Assembly (NCBI GenBank): GCA_030842085.1
Contig: JAUUSE010000026.1
Coordinates: forward strand, 1-24,462
From: Timburyella sp030842085
GTDB taxonomy: Bacteria; Bacillota; Clostridia; Oscillospirales; Acutalibacteraceae
Direction of reading: 5' to 3'
DNA: 24,462 nt
A program made the translations under genes and the position numbers. Under the pieces are notes generated by a model. The model had not been told where the DNA came from and made no database searches. It saw nothing but the letters and a program-made list of their open reading frames with translations. Below, piece by piece: positions 7,461 to 16,249 of the stretch (positions are counted from its first letter, which is position 1; each line of letters opens with the position of its first letter).

Positions 7461-8999
7461 TTATAAAAAGGGAGCAAACATTTTTAATACAAATTGCTTT
7501 ACCTTAATAATAAATGGCCTTTTGCGCCATTTATCAAGCTTAATTTCCTCACAATGTGACATTATTTCACATATATCGTCACGAACTGAATATACGGCGT
7601 CGTTTTTATACATCCATACGCCGCATTCAAAATGAAAATAAAAACTACGGTAATCCATGTTTACGCTGCCTACTGTAGCAATGCAGTCGTCGCAGACAAA
7701 CAGTTTAGAATGTATAAATCCGGGAGTGTATTCATAAACCCTTACGCCATTTCTGATGAGTTCATCATAATTCGATTGTGTAACAGGATGCACGTACCAT
7801 TTGTCCCACATTTTAGGAGTAATTATCCTGACGTCAACTCCGGCTCCCGCCGCCATGCACAGCGCGGACATCATCTCGTTGTCCAGTATTAGGTATGGAG
7901 AAGTAATATATACATATTTGTCGGCATTATTAATTATATTCAAATATATACCTTTAGCCGGATTTCGTGAATTAAGCGGGCCGTCACAGTAAGGCTGAAC
8001 ATATCCGCCGCTGTTTGCTTCAATTAATTCATATTGCGGCCTGTATAAATTATAGTCGACTTGCTTTTTAGTAATAAAGCTCCACATAGAAAGAAACATT
8101 ACCGTAAAGCTAAAAGCCGCTTCTCCAGTAATAAATACAGCGCAGTCCATCCAATATCCAAACCTGCTTATATAATTGACATATTCATCGGCAATATTAA
8201 TTCCGCCTGTCATCGCAACTTTGCCGTCAACAACCACAATTTTGCGGTGGTTGCGGTTGTTCATAAATAAATCTACCGACGGCCTTATGGGGTTAAATAC
8301 CGACACTTTTATTCCTTCGGAGCGCAGCCCCTTGACAAATCCGGCATATTGCTTGTTTATAGAGCCAAAATCGTCAAATATTATCCTCACGTCAACGCCC
8401 ATAAGGGCCTTTTTCCTGAGAACAGCATGTATTTGATTCCACATCTCGCCCTGAGCAAGTATAAAAAACTCAATAAATATATATTTTTCTGCCTTTTCCA
8501 GCTCAGCCAGCATTCTGGGAAAAGCCTTTTCACCAGGCGAATAGTAATCAGCTTTGCAGCCGCTGTAGGCAGGGTAGCCGCTGGTGTTAAGCAAAAAGTT
8601 GGATTGACGCTTTGCATCATTGGAGGTAATGCCGGATATATCTGATTTATAAATATCTGGCTTTAAAGCGGCCTTGGCGCGGGCGTCAATCTTTTTAAAA
8701 GCCTTTTTTTTATTTATAAGCGGAAGATTAGTGCCGTAAAATAAATAAAAAATTGAGCCAAATGGAGGCAGCAACAATATAAATATAATCCAGTTAATCT
8801 TAAAGCTGGGATTGCCGCCTTTATTTAATATAAATAAAACTATAATTACGCCAAGTACCTGCAATATCGTATAAATAAAGAAAAACTTGTTTGATAAAAC
8901 AGCAATACACGCTATAAAAAATACAAGCTGTAAAAGTATCATCAAAGCGAGTATTACATATTTCCATGGTATAAACAAGCCGCGTTTTCGTTTGCTCAT
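7461..8999 (-). CDS. cls: Cardiolipin synthase (phospholipase D family)
   Basis: Membrane enzyme that joins two phosphatidylglycerol molecules to give cardiolipin and glycerol. The 512 residues match the usual length. Two to three transmembrane helices lie in the first 90 residues (the PLDc_N type), including the characteristic LLPPFGSIFYLFYG. Two HKD catalytic motifs follow: H251-R-K-IVVVDGKVAMTGG and H430-S-K-LFVCDDCIATVGS, the second followed by NMDYRSF. Both have the His, Lys and Asp in register, so the enzyme should be active. GAGGAG sits about five bases before the ATG at 8999. The stop of the lipoprotein gene is 14 bases upstream, so the two form an operon run from the promoter near 9950. 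Confidence 0.93.
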   Translation of the reverse strand: MSKRKRGLFIPWKYVILALMILLQLVFFIACIAVLSNKFFFIYTILQVLGVIIVLFILNKGGNPSFKINWIIFILLLPPFGSIFYLFYGTNLPLINKKKAFKKIDARAKAALKPDIYKSDISGITSNDAKRQSNFLLNTSGYPAYSGCKADYYSPGEKAFPRMLAELEKAEKYIFIEFFILAQGEMWNQIHAVLRKKALMGVDVRIIFDDFGSINKQYAGFVKGLRSEGIKVSVFNPIRPSVDLFMNNRNHRKIVVVDGKVAMTGGINIADEYVNYISRFGYWMDCAVFITGEAAFSFTVMFLSMWSFITKKQVDYNLYRPQYELIEANSGGYVQPYCDGPLNSRNPAKGIYLNIINNADKYVYITSPYLILDNEMMSALCMAAGAGVDVRIITPKMWDKWYVHPVTQSNYDELIRNGVRVYEYTPGFIHSKLFVCDDCIATVGSVNMDYRSFYFHFECGVWMYKNDAVYSVRDDICEIMSHCEEIKLDKWRKRPFIIKVKQFVLKMFAPFL

Positions 9000-9013
9000 G
9001 CTCTCTCCTCGGA

Positions 9014-9898
9014 CTAATTATTCTGACTTTCCAGCCATTCTGGGACATCTATTGACATTTTAGAATTTATATCGCTTATCTGCGTATAGGTATTGGCCGT
9101 GCCGGTATATACTTTGTAGTCTGTAATATAATCAAAGCTTACGCTTGTGCTTTCACTTGTAAGATATCCATCATTGTTAACATATGCCGTCACAGCATAT
9201 GCCGTCATTCTTATGTCTTCGTAATTAAGAGAATCTATAATACTTTCAATATTTTCTTTAACACTTGAAGGATCTAAAGTAAATATGAGTTTTTGCCCGC
9301 CATTATCGGTTGAAGTGTCAATATTAATGATTTTGCTGCTGTCAAAGGAGCTAATATAAGACATTAAATCTTCAATTCCAGCGCCACCGGCTTCAGATGT
9401 GGTTTCCTTAGAAGAATTAGTAGAAATCTGATTAAAGGTATTTTCACCGTCAGAGTATTTATCGGAAAAAACATAATTGCTTAGCTGAGAATTGCCATCG
9501 TATAAAATATTGGTGGTTTGTGAACGCATAAATGTTTTCTCATTATCTTTGGCAGCGCTCATTCTGCAGGTAATATTATATTCAGCAACGCCGGAAACTA
9601 AAACTACCATCTCGGAATTGGCGTTAAAGCTGATTAGCTTATTAAATCTGTCTAACGCTGACTTATATTTATTATAAGCGTCGTCTATGCTTGGCTGCGA
9701 TGAATTTTGAGGCTGAGATATAATAAGAGATTCATCCCTAGTAGTACTGCTGCCTCCAGTTGTGTAAGCAAAGTTAGAGAAATAGTCATCCAGATTTTCT
9801 GGGTTATTATCAGAAGCGCTGCTTTCGCTGACAGATGATGAGCAAGAGGGCAGCAAAAATATTGACAATAATAAGAAAAAACAAAAAATTTTTTTCAT
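9014..9898 (-). CDS. Predicted lipoprotein of unknown function
   Basis: The 294-residue product begins with a lipoprotein signal, MKKIFCFFLLLSIFLLPSC, in which LPSC is the lipobox and Cys19 the lipid attachment site, followed by a Ser-rich linker. The body (about 70-290) alternates strands and helices: a helix DAYNKYKSALDRFNKLI, strands with NSEMVVLVSG and YNITCRMSAA, a Gly/Ser-rich middle, and the strand KLIFTLDPSSV. The layout resembles lipoproteins with a LolA/LppX-like half-barrel, but this is a guess from pattern. It is the first gene of an operon with cardiolipin synthase, which suggests an envelope role, perhaps in lipid handling (inference). AAGGAA lies upstream of the ATG at 9898, and a good promoter is at 9932-9960. 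Confidence 0.78.
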   Translation of the reverse strand: MKKIFCFFLLLSIFLLPSCSSSVSESSASDNNPENLDDYFSNFAYTTGGSSTTRDESLIISQPQNSSQPSIDDAYNKYKSALDRFNKLISFNANSEMVVLVSGVAEYNITCRMSAAKDNEKTFMRSQTTNILYDGNSQLSNYVFSDKYSDGENTFNQISTNSSKETTSEAGGAGIEDLMSYISSFDSSKIINIDTSTDNGGQKLIFTLDPSSVKENIESIIDSLNYEDIRMTAYAVTAYVNNDGYLTSESTSVSFDYITDYKVYTGTANTYTQISDINSKMSIDVPEWLESQNN

Positions 9899-9931
9899 AA
9901 GTATATTCCTTAAAAGAAATTATTTATAAAC

Positions 9932-9960
9932 ATTATAATATATTATATCGGAAAAAGCAA
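9932..9960 (-). promoter_or_regulatory. Sigma-A-type promoter for the lipoprotein-cls operon
   Basis: Read on the minus strand: -35 TTGCTT (9955-9960), a 17-base spacer, and -10 TATAAT (9932-9937), placed about 35 bases before the ATG at 9898. Confidence 0.7.
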
Positions 9961-10058
9961 AACCATATGTAAAAATAGCTCCGCAATGCATAAACGACTT
10001 GAGGATAATTAAGAAAAAGCATAATATTTAAAAATCAGAGCTAAATAATTAAATAGTA

Positions 10059-10067
10059 TGCTATAAT
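10059..10067 (+). promoter_or_regulatory. Possible extended -10 promoter for the ABC exporter
   Basis: TGCTATAAT is a consensus -10 with the TGn extension. No good -35 is seen at the right distance. It lies about 79 bases before the preferred start at 10146. Confidence 0.5.
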
Positions 10068-10145
10068 ACATGATGATATCAAAAAATTAGATATGGCCCA
10101 AAAACGTTTTTTATGCATTATATAAAAGAAAAGGCGGGAAATAAA

Positions 10146-11935
10146 ATGTTTAAAGGCGTGATTTTCTTTCTGAAGCTTTTTGCTAAAAACGGAAAAATAT
10201 ATTTGGTTTTGAAGCCTGCCGGAAAATTGATTTCAATAATATTATCTACCGTCAATATTCTTTTGCCAGGCATGATAATTGATCAGCTAATGGCACGTGA
10301 AGACATAAAAATCATTATTGTAACGGTATCAGCTTTAGTCCTGTCCAATGTTGCCGGAGGGATACTTATACATATATTTGACACAAAATGCAGCCTCTGT
10401 CAAATATATGTGTTTCAGAAATTTCAGGTGCAATTGGCTGAAAAAATTTCACACGCGGATTTGGAACAGTTGGAATCAAACGAGTATATGGATATGAAAG
10501 AGCGCGCGTTCAAATTCTTGTATGCAAACGGAAGAGGCTTTGCCTCAATCTTAAACGATGCCTTTGATATTGTGGCAAAAATAATTTCGTTTATAGTTAT
10601 AATAGCGATTATTGCTACCTTTGATATTGCCATTATTTTTATGTTGATTTTGATGGTGGCTATAACCTCGCTTGTAGATACGAAGGCCAAGCGCGATTCT
10701 TATAAAATGGATATGGAGAAGGCTCCGATTGAGAGGAGAGGGCAATATTATATTGATATTTTAAGCAATTATGCGTATGCAAGGAAGTAAGGACATACAA
10801 TTTGTTTGACTGGCTGACGCAAAAATATAGACAGCAGCTTGACCGTACATTTGTATTTTATAAAAAGTCGGGAAACAGGATTTGCGGTTCGAGAATTGTA
10901 AATGAAATTTGCAATTTTATTCAAACGGCAGTTGTGTACGCATATTTGATTTATCAGGTATGGTTTGACATAATTACACTGGGAGACTTTACCGTTTACT
11001 TGAATGCAATAAATCAATTTTCCGGATCTATGAAGAGCATAATGGACAGCATTACGAATATATATGCTTTTAAACCTTACTATGACGCAGTGGAAGACTT
11101 TTTTAATATACCGACTCACACGGAAAGCGGAAGCCAAAAGCTTCGTAAAAGCGAAAATAACGATACAATTGAGTTTCGCCATGTATCTTTTCGATACGCA
11201 GGAACACAAAACTACGCGCTGAAGGACATTAATCTTAAAATTACATCAGGTGAAAAATATTCAATTGTTGGTGAGAATGGCGCGGGAAAGACAACTTTTA
11301 TTAAGCTGCTGACAAGAATGTATCGTCCCACCGAGGGAGAAATTTTATTAAACGGCATCAATATACAGGACTACGACTATAATGAATATATGTCGGTTTT
11401 TGCTTCGGTATTTCAGGATTTTAAGCTGCTGTCGTTTACAATAAAAGAGAATATCGTGCTGGCAGATCACAAAGAGGATTCTGACGAAGCAATTTACGCT
11501 ATAATTAATAAAATGGGATTGGCAACCAGAATAAATACCTTGGAAAAAGGCATTGATACGAATGTTTATAAAACTTTCAGCGAAGATTACTGCTTCGAAC
11601 CGTCCGGCGGTGAAGCACAAAAAATTGCGATGGCAAGAGCAGTATATAAAAATGCTCCCGTCATGATTTTGGACGAGCCTACCTCTGCATTAGACCCAAG
11701 AGCGGAAAACGAATTGTATGAAAAATTTTCCGATCTTACAAAAGATAAAACAACATTTTTTATTTCCCATCGCTTATCCAGCTCCAGATTTTGCGATAGA
11801 ATACTTGTATTTGATAAAGGTAAAATTGTTGAGGATGGAACTCACGCAGAGCTAATAAAGAAAAACGGATTATATGCAGAGCTGTATAATATGCAGGCAA
11901 AATATTATGTTGAAAATTCTGAGGAAAGCAATTAG
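10146..11935 (+). pseudogene. ABC exporter (membrane plus ATPase half-transporter), broken by one frameshift
   Basis: One gene for a fused membrane/ATPase ABC exporter, read in two frames. The first frame ends in SNYAYARK-stop at 10790. The second is open before that stop and continues KEVRTYNLFDWLTQKYR, the usual linker sequence of this family. Inserting a single base near 10775-10785 (GCA-AG to GCA-AAG) rejoins them as AYA-KEVRTYN. The N-terminal half has the transmembrane helices. The C-terminal half has Walker A GENGAGKTT, Q-loop FQDF, signature PSGGEAQKIAMARA (PSGGE instead of LSGGQ), Walker B VMILDEPTSALDP and the switch histidine ISHRL, so the ATPase part is intact. The frame extends to an ATG at 10113, but the ATG at 10146 follows AAAGGCGGG. 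No partner half-transporter is nearby and the substrate is unknown. A sequencing error cannot be excluded. Confidence 0.85.
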
Positions 11936-12162
11936 TATTAAAGATGTTATATATTATTACTTAGATATCTTACCGCATGCATATGTTTTTTGAAATGATT
12001 ATTTTTGATGCGCGACTGACAGTAAGGAAAAATCATGGATGATTTTATAAACGGTCAAGCAGAGAATATTTTATAAATTTTCGCATTTTTATATTCGTGA
12101 TATATAGTTTTATTTTACTGCCAGGATTGTACGGTATATTATAGCTTATTTCAATTTTTGCA
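11936..12162. other. Spacer between convergent genes
   Basis: AT-rich. No clear terminator for the exporter was found. A 13-codon frame at about 12034 (MDDFINGQAENIL) with AAGGA before it is noted but too short to call. Confidence 0.4.
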
Positions 12163-12194
12163 ATAAAAATTGGCCTCTGCAGAAAACAGAGGCC
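12163..12194 (-). terminator. Intrinsic terminator of the G5/3D gene
   Basis: Read on the minus strand, GGCCTCTG and CAGAGGCC (12187-12194 with 12172-12179) form an 8-base stem with a 7-base loop, followed by AATTTTTATT. It lies 12 bases beyond the stop of the gene at 12207. Confidence 0.85.
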
Positions 12195-12206
12195 ATAAGT
12201 GATTTA

Positions 12207-13349
12207 TTATAAAACATAAATTTCTACGTTTCTTACGCCGAAAGATATGCACTCCTCATATGTGTTAAAGAATAAGTCTACAGTAATCTTACCGCTCTTT
12301 GTAAACCCGCCGGTATCTTCCGCAACGGCATAGCCATAAACTATAGAGCCGTCGGCCGTTATTATATAAAGCTCAGTGCCGTAGGGTATAATATCAGGGT
12401 CAACAGCGACATAGCCAACCTGTGCTCGCTTACCCGTAGCGGTGTATCCGCCGTCCCGCGGGCTGTAGGCAGTGGCCTTGCCGGTTATAAGCTTTTGGTA
12501 GTTTACCGGACGCCCGTTAGCATCAAGCTCTATAGGACTGTCTGGCGTGAGGGGTGAAACTGTGCCAGAATTTGACGCTGGCTTGCTTTCTGACTTCGGA
12601 GTCTCAACTGCCGCTGCAGTTTCCTGAGTCTCTTTAACCTCTTTAACGGTTTCTTTAACAGGCTCTTTTGTCCCAATTATTGTTTTTTCATGCACTACGT
12701 CCTGAAGAACCGTTTCATTTACAACAGCAGATTCTACTACCTGTCCGTTAACTATTTTCTGACGATAAGTGAGTTCTTTTATACCGTCAACACCTTCAGA
12801 AACAGTTTTAGTCTCGCCTTTGTCAAGCGTAGATGAATATTCAGTAGTTGTATCATGCTCAATTATAATATTTTCTGTAACATATTGATAATCTATGCTG
12901 TCATAGGTTATCTGAGATCCGTCAGATACAGCAGAATTGACGTCTAGATTTACTGCATCGTCAGCGCTGTAAGTTATACCGGCCTTTGTGAGCGCATCAA
13001 GCACTGTGCCGCCGGTCATTTTTACAGTTATAAGCTCATCGCCGGTAAGTATTTGTACGTTAAACGCACGATTTATCTGCAATGTGCCTTTGCCGCTGCT
13101 TATGCCGGAATAAATTACCTCATCATCGGCAGAAACGGTAATTCCGGCCTTTTCGAGAAGATAAGATACATCGTCTCTCGAAGTCCTTATGCTGTAGGTT
13201 TTATCACCGTCGGTGATAGTCACCACACTGTTGCTGAAAGCAACCAATGTTACAGATATAGCAAAAATAAGCGATAATACAGCAACTGAGAAAAGTCTTT
13301 TGCACCACAATGGGCTGCTGGAAATTTTCTCCCTTATTTTCGTTATCAT
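12207..13349 (-). CDS. yabE: YabE-like secreted cell-wall protein with DUF348, G5 and 3D domains
   Basis: 380-residue protein of the Rpf/YabE class. A basic start and a hydrophobic segment (about 19-39) export or anchor it. Two DUF348 ubiquitin-like modules follow (about 43-85 and 100-145; 'VTITDGDKTYSIRT', 'ITVKMTGGTVLDALTKAGI'), then a G5 domain (about 157-232, 'KGETKTVSEGVDGIKELTY'), a Glu/Lys/Pro/Ser linker and a C-terminal 3D domain from about 290. The 3D domain keeps its three aspartates: VDPDIIPYGT, AEDTGG and VDLFF, ending RNVEIYVL. The 3D fold resembles lytic transglycosylase MltA, so peptidoglycan cleavage is likely, while G5 may bind aminosugars. There is no lysozyme-like Rpf domain. 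Start ATG 13349 has AGGAG upstream. It has its own promoter and terminator and so is a single-gene unit. The symbol marks the family, not proven orthology. Confidence 0.9.
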   Translation of the reverse strand: MITKIREKISSSPLWCKRLFSVAVLSLIFAISVTLVAFSNSVVTITDGDKTYSIRTSRDDVSYLLEKAGITVSADDEVIYSGISSGKGTLQINRAFNVQILTGDELITVKMTGGTVLDALTKAGITYSADDAVNLDVNSAVSDGSQITYDSIDYQYVTENIIIEHDTTTEYSSTLDKGETKTVSEGVDGIKELTYRQKIVNGQVVESAVVNETVLQDVVHEKTIIGTKEPVKETVKEVKETQETAAAVETPKSESKPASNSGTVSPLTPDSPIELDANGRPVNYQKLITGKATAYSPRDGGYTATGKRAQVGYVAVDPDIIPYGTELYIITADGSIVYGYAVAEDTGGFTKSGKITVDLFFNTYEECISFGVRNVEIYVL

Positions 13350-13435
13350 TAGACAACTCCTTAATCAATCTTTAGAATTAACTGCCATAAATAGGCAGCT
13401 TGGCCTGTTGCCAATATTCTTGGGACTTTATCTAA

Positions 13436-13464
13436 ATTATATTCATCCGATTAAAAAGTGTCAA
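13436..13464 (-). promoter_or_regulatory. Consensus sigma-A promoter of the G5/3D gene
   Basis: Read on the minus strand: -35 TTGACA (13459-13464), exactly 17 bases of spacer, and -10 TATAAT (13436-13441). Both hexamers are perfect. The transcript would have a leader of about 80 bases containing a small CTGCC/GGCAG hairpin. Confidence 0.9.
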
Positions 13465-13467
13465 ATT

Positions 13468-13546
13468 TGTAACCATTATTACTTTTGTGTAATATTAATA
13501 AAGCAAAATACAATTTGGGTTACATAAAATATTACAAGTTTGTAAT
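13468..13546 (-). promoter_or_regulatory. Cluster of TGTAAY hexamers upstream of the G5/3D promoter
   Basis: TGTAAC or TGTAAT occurs five times just upstream of the -35: + strand at 13468, 13488 and 13541, minus strand at 13519-13524 and 13531-13536. The two minus-strand copies are direct repeats with a 12-base period, and 13531-13546 is a near-perfect palindrome (ATTACAA-GT-TTGTAAT). This looks like an operator region. The hexamer fits TGTWAH, the WalR/YycF half-site, but the spacing differs from the classical N5. Confidence 0.45.
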
Positions 13547-13941
13547 TTTTCCCCTTTAAAATTGACTGAAATGAGTTATGGAAACTAATGATTTGTGCAA
13601 ACCGCTGAATTTCAAAAAGAATTGTGGAAAATGAGACTGTTATTATATATAAACGTATAAAAAACAGTATTTTTATTACGTTTTAAAATATTAAATAAGG
13701 TAAAGAATTAAAAAGTAATTACTTAATTATAATGTATATAAAAAATAGAGCTATATTTTTATTGCTGATAATATTAAAAAAATATGCCAATACTTAATTT
13801 GTAAAGGACGACTCATATAAATAAGAAGAACAGATTAATATATTAACGCTTAAAAGGTGCAATTCAAGACTCATTTGTATTTAATTAGAGAGTCTTAAAA
13901 TTTAAAATATTATATAAGAAACCGCAGATAAATGACCGCGA
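13547..13941. other. Long AT-rich intergenic stretch
   Basis: No coding frame is supported between the operator region and the glycan operon promoter. Noted structures are a perfect 12-base palindrome AAGTAATTACTT (13713-13724) and a hairpin with 7-base arms AAGACTC/GAGTCTT (13866-13872 and 13890-13896). No known riboswitch class was recognised. Confidence 0.5.
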
Positions 13942-13970
13942 TTGACAAAATTTATCAGGTATATTATAAT
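13942..13970 (+). promoter_or_regulatory. Consensus sigma-A promoter of the glycan export operon
   Basis: TTGACA (13942-13947), 17 bases, TATAAT (13965-13970): a perfect match. Transcription would start near 13977, giving a leader of about 120 bases with a TCAGG-CTTTT-CCTGA hairpin near 13990. GGAGG at about 14089-14093 serves the ATG at 14100. Confidence 0.9.
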
Positions 13971-14099
13971 GAATGCTGATTTATATGGTCAGGCTTTTCC
14001 TGAATTTATGCGGCGAGGTGTTGTTTTGCCATTTAAATTTGCAGGGAAAGTTATTTTTTGTAGTATAAAACTTTAGACGTATTTCACCGGAGGATAAAA

Positions 14100-16169
14100 A
14101 TGTCTATAAACTCTTATAATAATGAATCTGAAAACAAAGAGCTTATAAATGATTTGATAAACGCTGAAGATGAAAAAAATGCTGTAAATCTTGCTTTCAG
14201 AGTAATAAAGCAGCTTGAGGATGAAAGAGACGGTTTAAAGAATCAATTAGAAGATTGTTATAGAGAGATAAACAGATTAAATAGTGTTATATTATCTTTA
14301 AATCAGGAGATAAATCAGATAAACTATCAGCACAGCAACTCAAATATTTTTAAGCGCAACTGGAGCCGCATGAAGAAACTGCTGAAAAATATGCGTCCCA
14401 GCCAAATAAAGAAAGGAATAATCTATCTTAAAAAAGAGGGCTTTGCGGCGACGCTGCGCAGGTACAGAGCGGCAGGAGCCACTACTCCAGACCCCAAAAT
14501 TGCATATCAGGACTGGATAATAAATCATGAGCCAAAATATCAGGAGCTGCAGGAGCAAAAGAGGCAAAAATTTGAATATAATCCGCTTATTTCAATAGTG
14601 GTGCCGACCTATAATACTAAAAAGCAGTTTTTACAGGAGCTTGTGGATTCATTAGAGCAGCAGACATACAGCAATTGGGAGCTGTGCATCGCCGATGGAA
14701 ACAGTGAAAACAAAGTAGAAATAGAAGACGTAATAAAAAGAAACCGCAAAATTAAATATGTATTGCTTGATGAAAATAAGAATATATCCGGAAACACAAA
14801 CGAGGCGTTAAAGCTTTGTACGGGTGAGTATATAGGGCTTTTAGACCATGACGATATACTGGCGCCATTTGCTTTGTACGAGGTGGTAAAGGCGCTGAAT
14901 GAAGACAGGCGCACGGATGTTATATACAGTGACGAGGACAAGTTCACTACCCTAAACGGCGCGCGTTTTCAGCCGCATTTTAAGCCGGATTTCAGCCCCG
15001 ACTATTTAAGAAGTATTAACTATATCACGCATTTCTTTGTATTAAAGAAATCGCTTATGGATGAGCTTGGCGGATTTAGGGATGAATATAACGGCGCGCA
15101 GGACTATGACATTATATTAAGAGCGACGGAAAAGGCCGAAAAAATAGTGCATATACCAAAAATACTATATCATTGGAGAGTGCATGAAAATTCGACTTCG
15201 CAGGATATAGGAGCAAAGCAGTATGCCATAGACGCCGGAAAAAAGGCGATAGAGGCGCATATAGAAAGAAAGAACATGCCGGGCGAGGTGACTTCTCTCG
15301 ACGGAAAATCTATTTATCGCGTGAGATTTGCTGTTGATGATGAGGAAAAAGTATCTATTATAATACCCAACAAAGACCACGTAGACGACCTTAAAAAATG
15401 CATAAATTCGATATTGTCGCGGACTACATACGGCAATTATGAGATAATTGTTGTAGAAAACAACAGTACGCATGCCTCAATTTTCAACTACTATAAAAAG
15501 CTTGAGAAAAATAACAGAATTAAGGTTATACATTATGAGGGCGAGTTTAATTATTCCAGAATAAATAATTTTGCCATAGACAGCTGCAACGGCAAATATC
15601 TGCTGTTTCTCAATAATGACACAGAGGTAATAACACCGGAGTGGCTGGAAGAAATGGTGATGTTTGTCCAGCGCGACGACGTAGGAGCGGTGGGAGCAAA
15701 ACTGCTTTATCCTAACGGAACAATACAGCACGCCGGAGTAGTAATAGGCTTGGGCGGCATAGCAGGACACGTCAACTCCGGTCTTTCGAGATATGAAGCG
15801 GGTTATTTTAACCGGCTCAGACTTGTCAATAATTTTGGCGCTGTTACCGGCGCATGCCTTATGATAAAAAAGGACGACTTTGTAAAGGTAGGCGGCTTTG
15901 ACGAAGAACTGGCAGTGGCCTTTAACGATATAGACCTTTGCGTTAAGATGCTGAGGCTTGGAAAATATAACGTATATACTCCGTTCTGCGAGCTTTTCCA
16001 TTATGAATCGAAGTCGAGAGGTCTTGACTTAGAGGGAGAAAAGAGCTTGCGCTTCCAGAGAGAGGTCAAAATTGCGGGCGAGAAATGGAAAGACGAGCTT
16101 GAAAAAGGCGACCCGTTCTACAACCCAAATCTCTCGCTTTATTCAGGAGTATTTGAAATAGACAAATAA
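14100..16169 (+). CDS. Bifunctional glycosyltransferase with two GT2 domains
   Basis: 689-residue cytoplasmic enzyme expected to add sugars from nucleotide-sugar donors to a surface glycan. Residues 1-80 form a coiled coil (LEDERDGLKNQLEDCYREIN). The first GT2 (GT-A) domain begins near 162 (PLISIVVPTYNTKK) with LLDHDD near 248 and the acceptor-side motif NGAQDYDIILR near 333. The second begins near 418 (VSIIIPNKDHVDD) with LFLNNDTE near 504, a GAVTGACLMIKK strand and FNDIDLCVKM. Both keep the metal-binding acidic motif, so both should be active. Proteins of this double-GT2 form are common in rhamnan, O-antigen and S-layer glycan clusters beside Wzm/Wzt exporters, as here. It is the first gene of the operon and comes directly after the strong promoter. 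The sugar cannot be told from the sequence. Confidence 0.9.
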   Translation: MSINSYNNESENKELINDLINAEDEKNAVNLAFRVIKQLEDERDGLKNQLEDCYREINRLNSVILSLNQEINQINYQHSNSNIFKRNWSRMKKLLKNMRPSQIKKGIIYLKKEGFAATLRRYRAAGATTPDPKIAYQDWIINHEPKYQELQEQKRQKFEYNPLISIVVPTYNTKKQFLQELVDSLEQQTYSNWELCIADGNSENKVEIEDVIKRNRKIKYVLLDENKNISGNTNEALKLCTGEYIGLLDHDDILAPFALYEVVKALNEDRRTDVIYSDEDKFTTLNGARFQPHFKPDFSPDYLRSINYITHFFVLKKSLMDELGGFRDEYNGAQDYDIILRATEKAEKIVHIPKILYHWRVHENSTSQDIGAKQYAIDAGKKAIEAHIERKNMPGEVTSLDGKSIYRVRFAVDDEEKVSIIIPNKDHVDDLKKCINSILSRTTYGNYEIIVVENNSTHASIFNYYKKLEKNNRIKVIHYEGEFNYSRINNFAIDSCNGKYLLFLNNDTEVITPEWLEEMVMFVQRDDVGAVGAKLLYPNGTIQHAGVVIGLGGIAGHVNSGLSRYEAGYFNRLRLVNNFGAVTGACLMIKKDDFVKVGGFDEELAVAFNDIDLCVKMLRLGKYNVYTPFCELFHYESKSRGLDLEGEKSLRFQREVKIAGEKWKDELEKGDPFYNPNLSLYSGVFEIDK

Positions 16170-16202
16170 AGCATAATTCTACTTTTAATTAAAATACTTA
16201 TA

Positions 16203-16211
16203 TGGTATAAT
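16203..16211 (+). promoter_or_regulatory. Possible internal extended -10 promoter before the permease gene
   Basis: TGGTATAAT is a perfect -10 with TGn, 39 bases before the TTG start at 16250. The -35 region is poor. Confidence 0.35.
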
Positions 16212-16249
16212 TTTCTTGTCAATCCAATATATGGGTTGGAGGTAATCTT

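Noticed and set aside
12034..12075. 13-codon frame with AAGGA upstream
   Set aside because: Too short and without supporting context; only mentioned in the spacer entry.
13350..13430. c-di-AMP (ydaO-type) riboswitch in the leader of the G5/3D gene
   Set aside because: Such genes often have one, but the leader is only about 80 bases and the conserved ydaO elements were not seen.
13519..13536. Exact WalR box
   Set aside because: The two minus-strand hexamers are separated by six bases, not five, so the classical consensus is not met.
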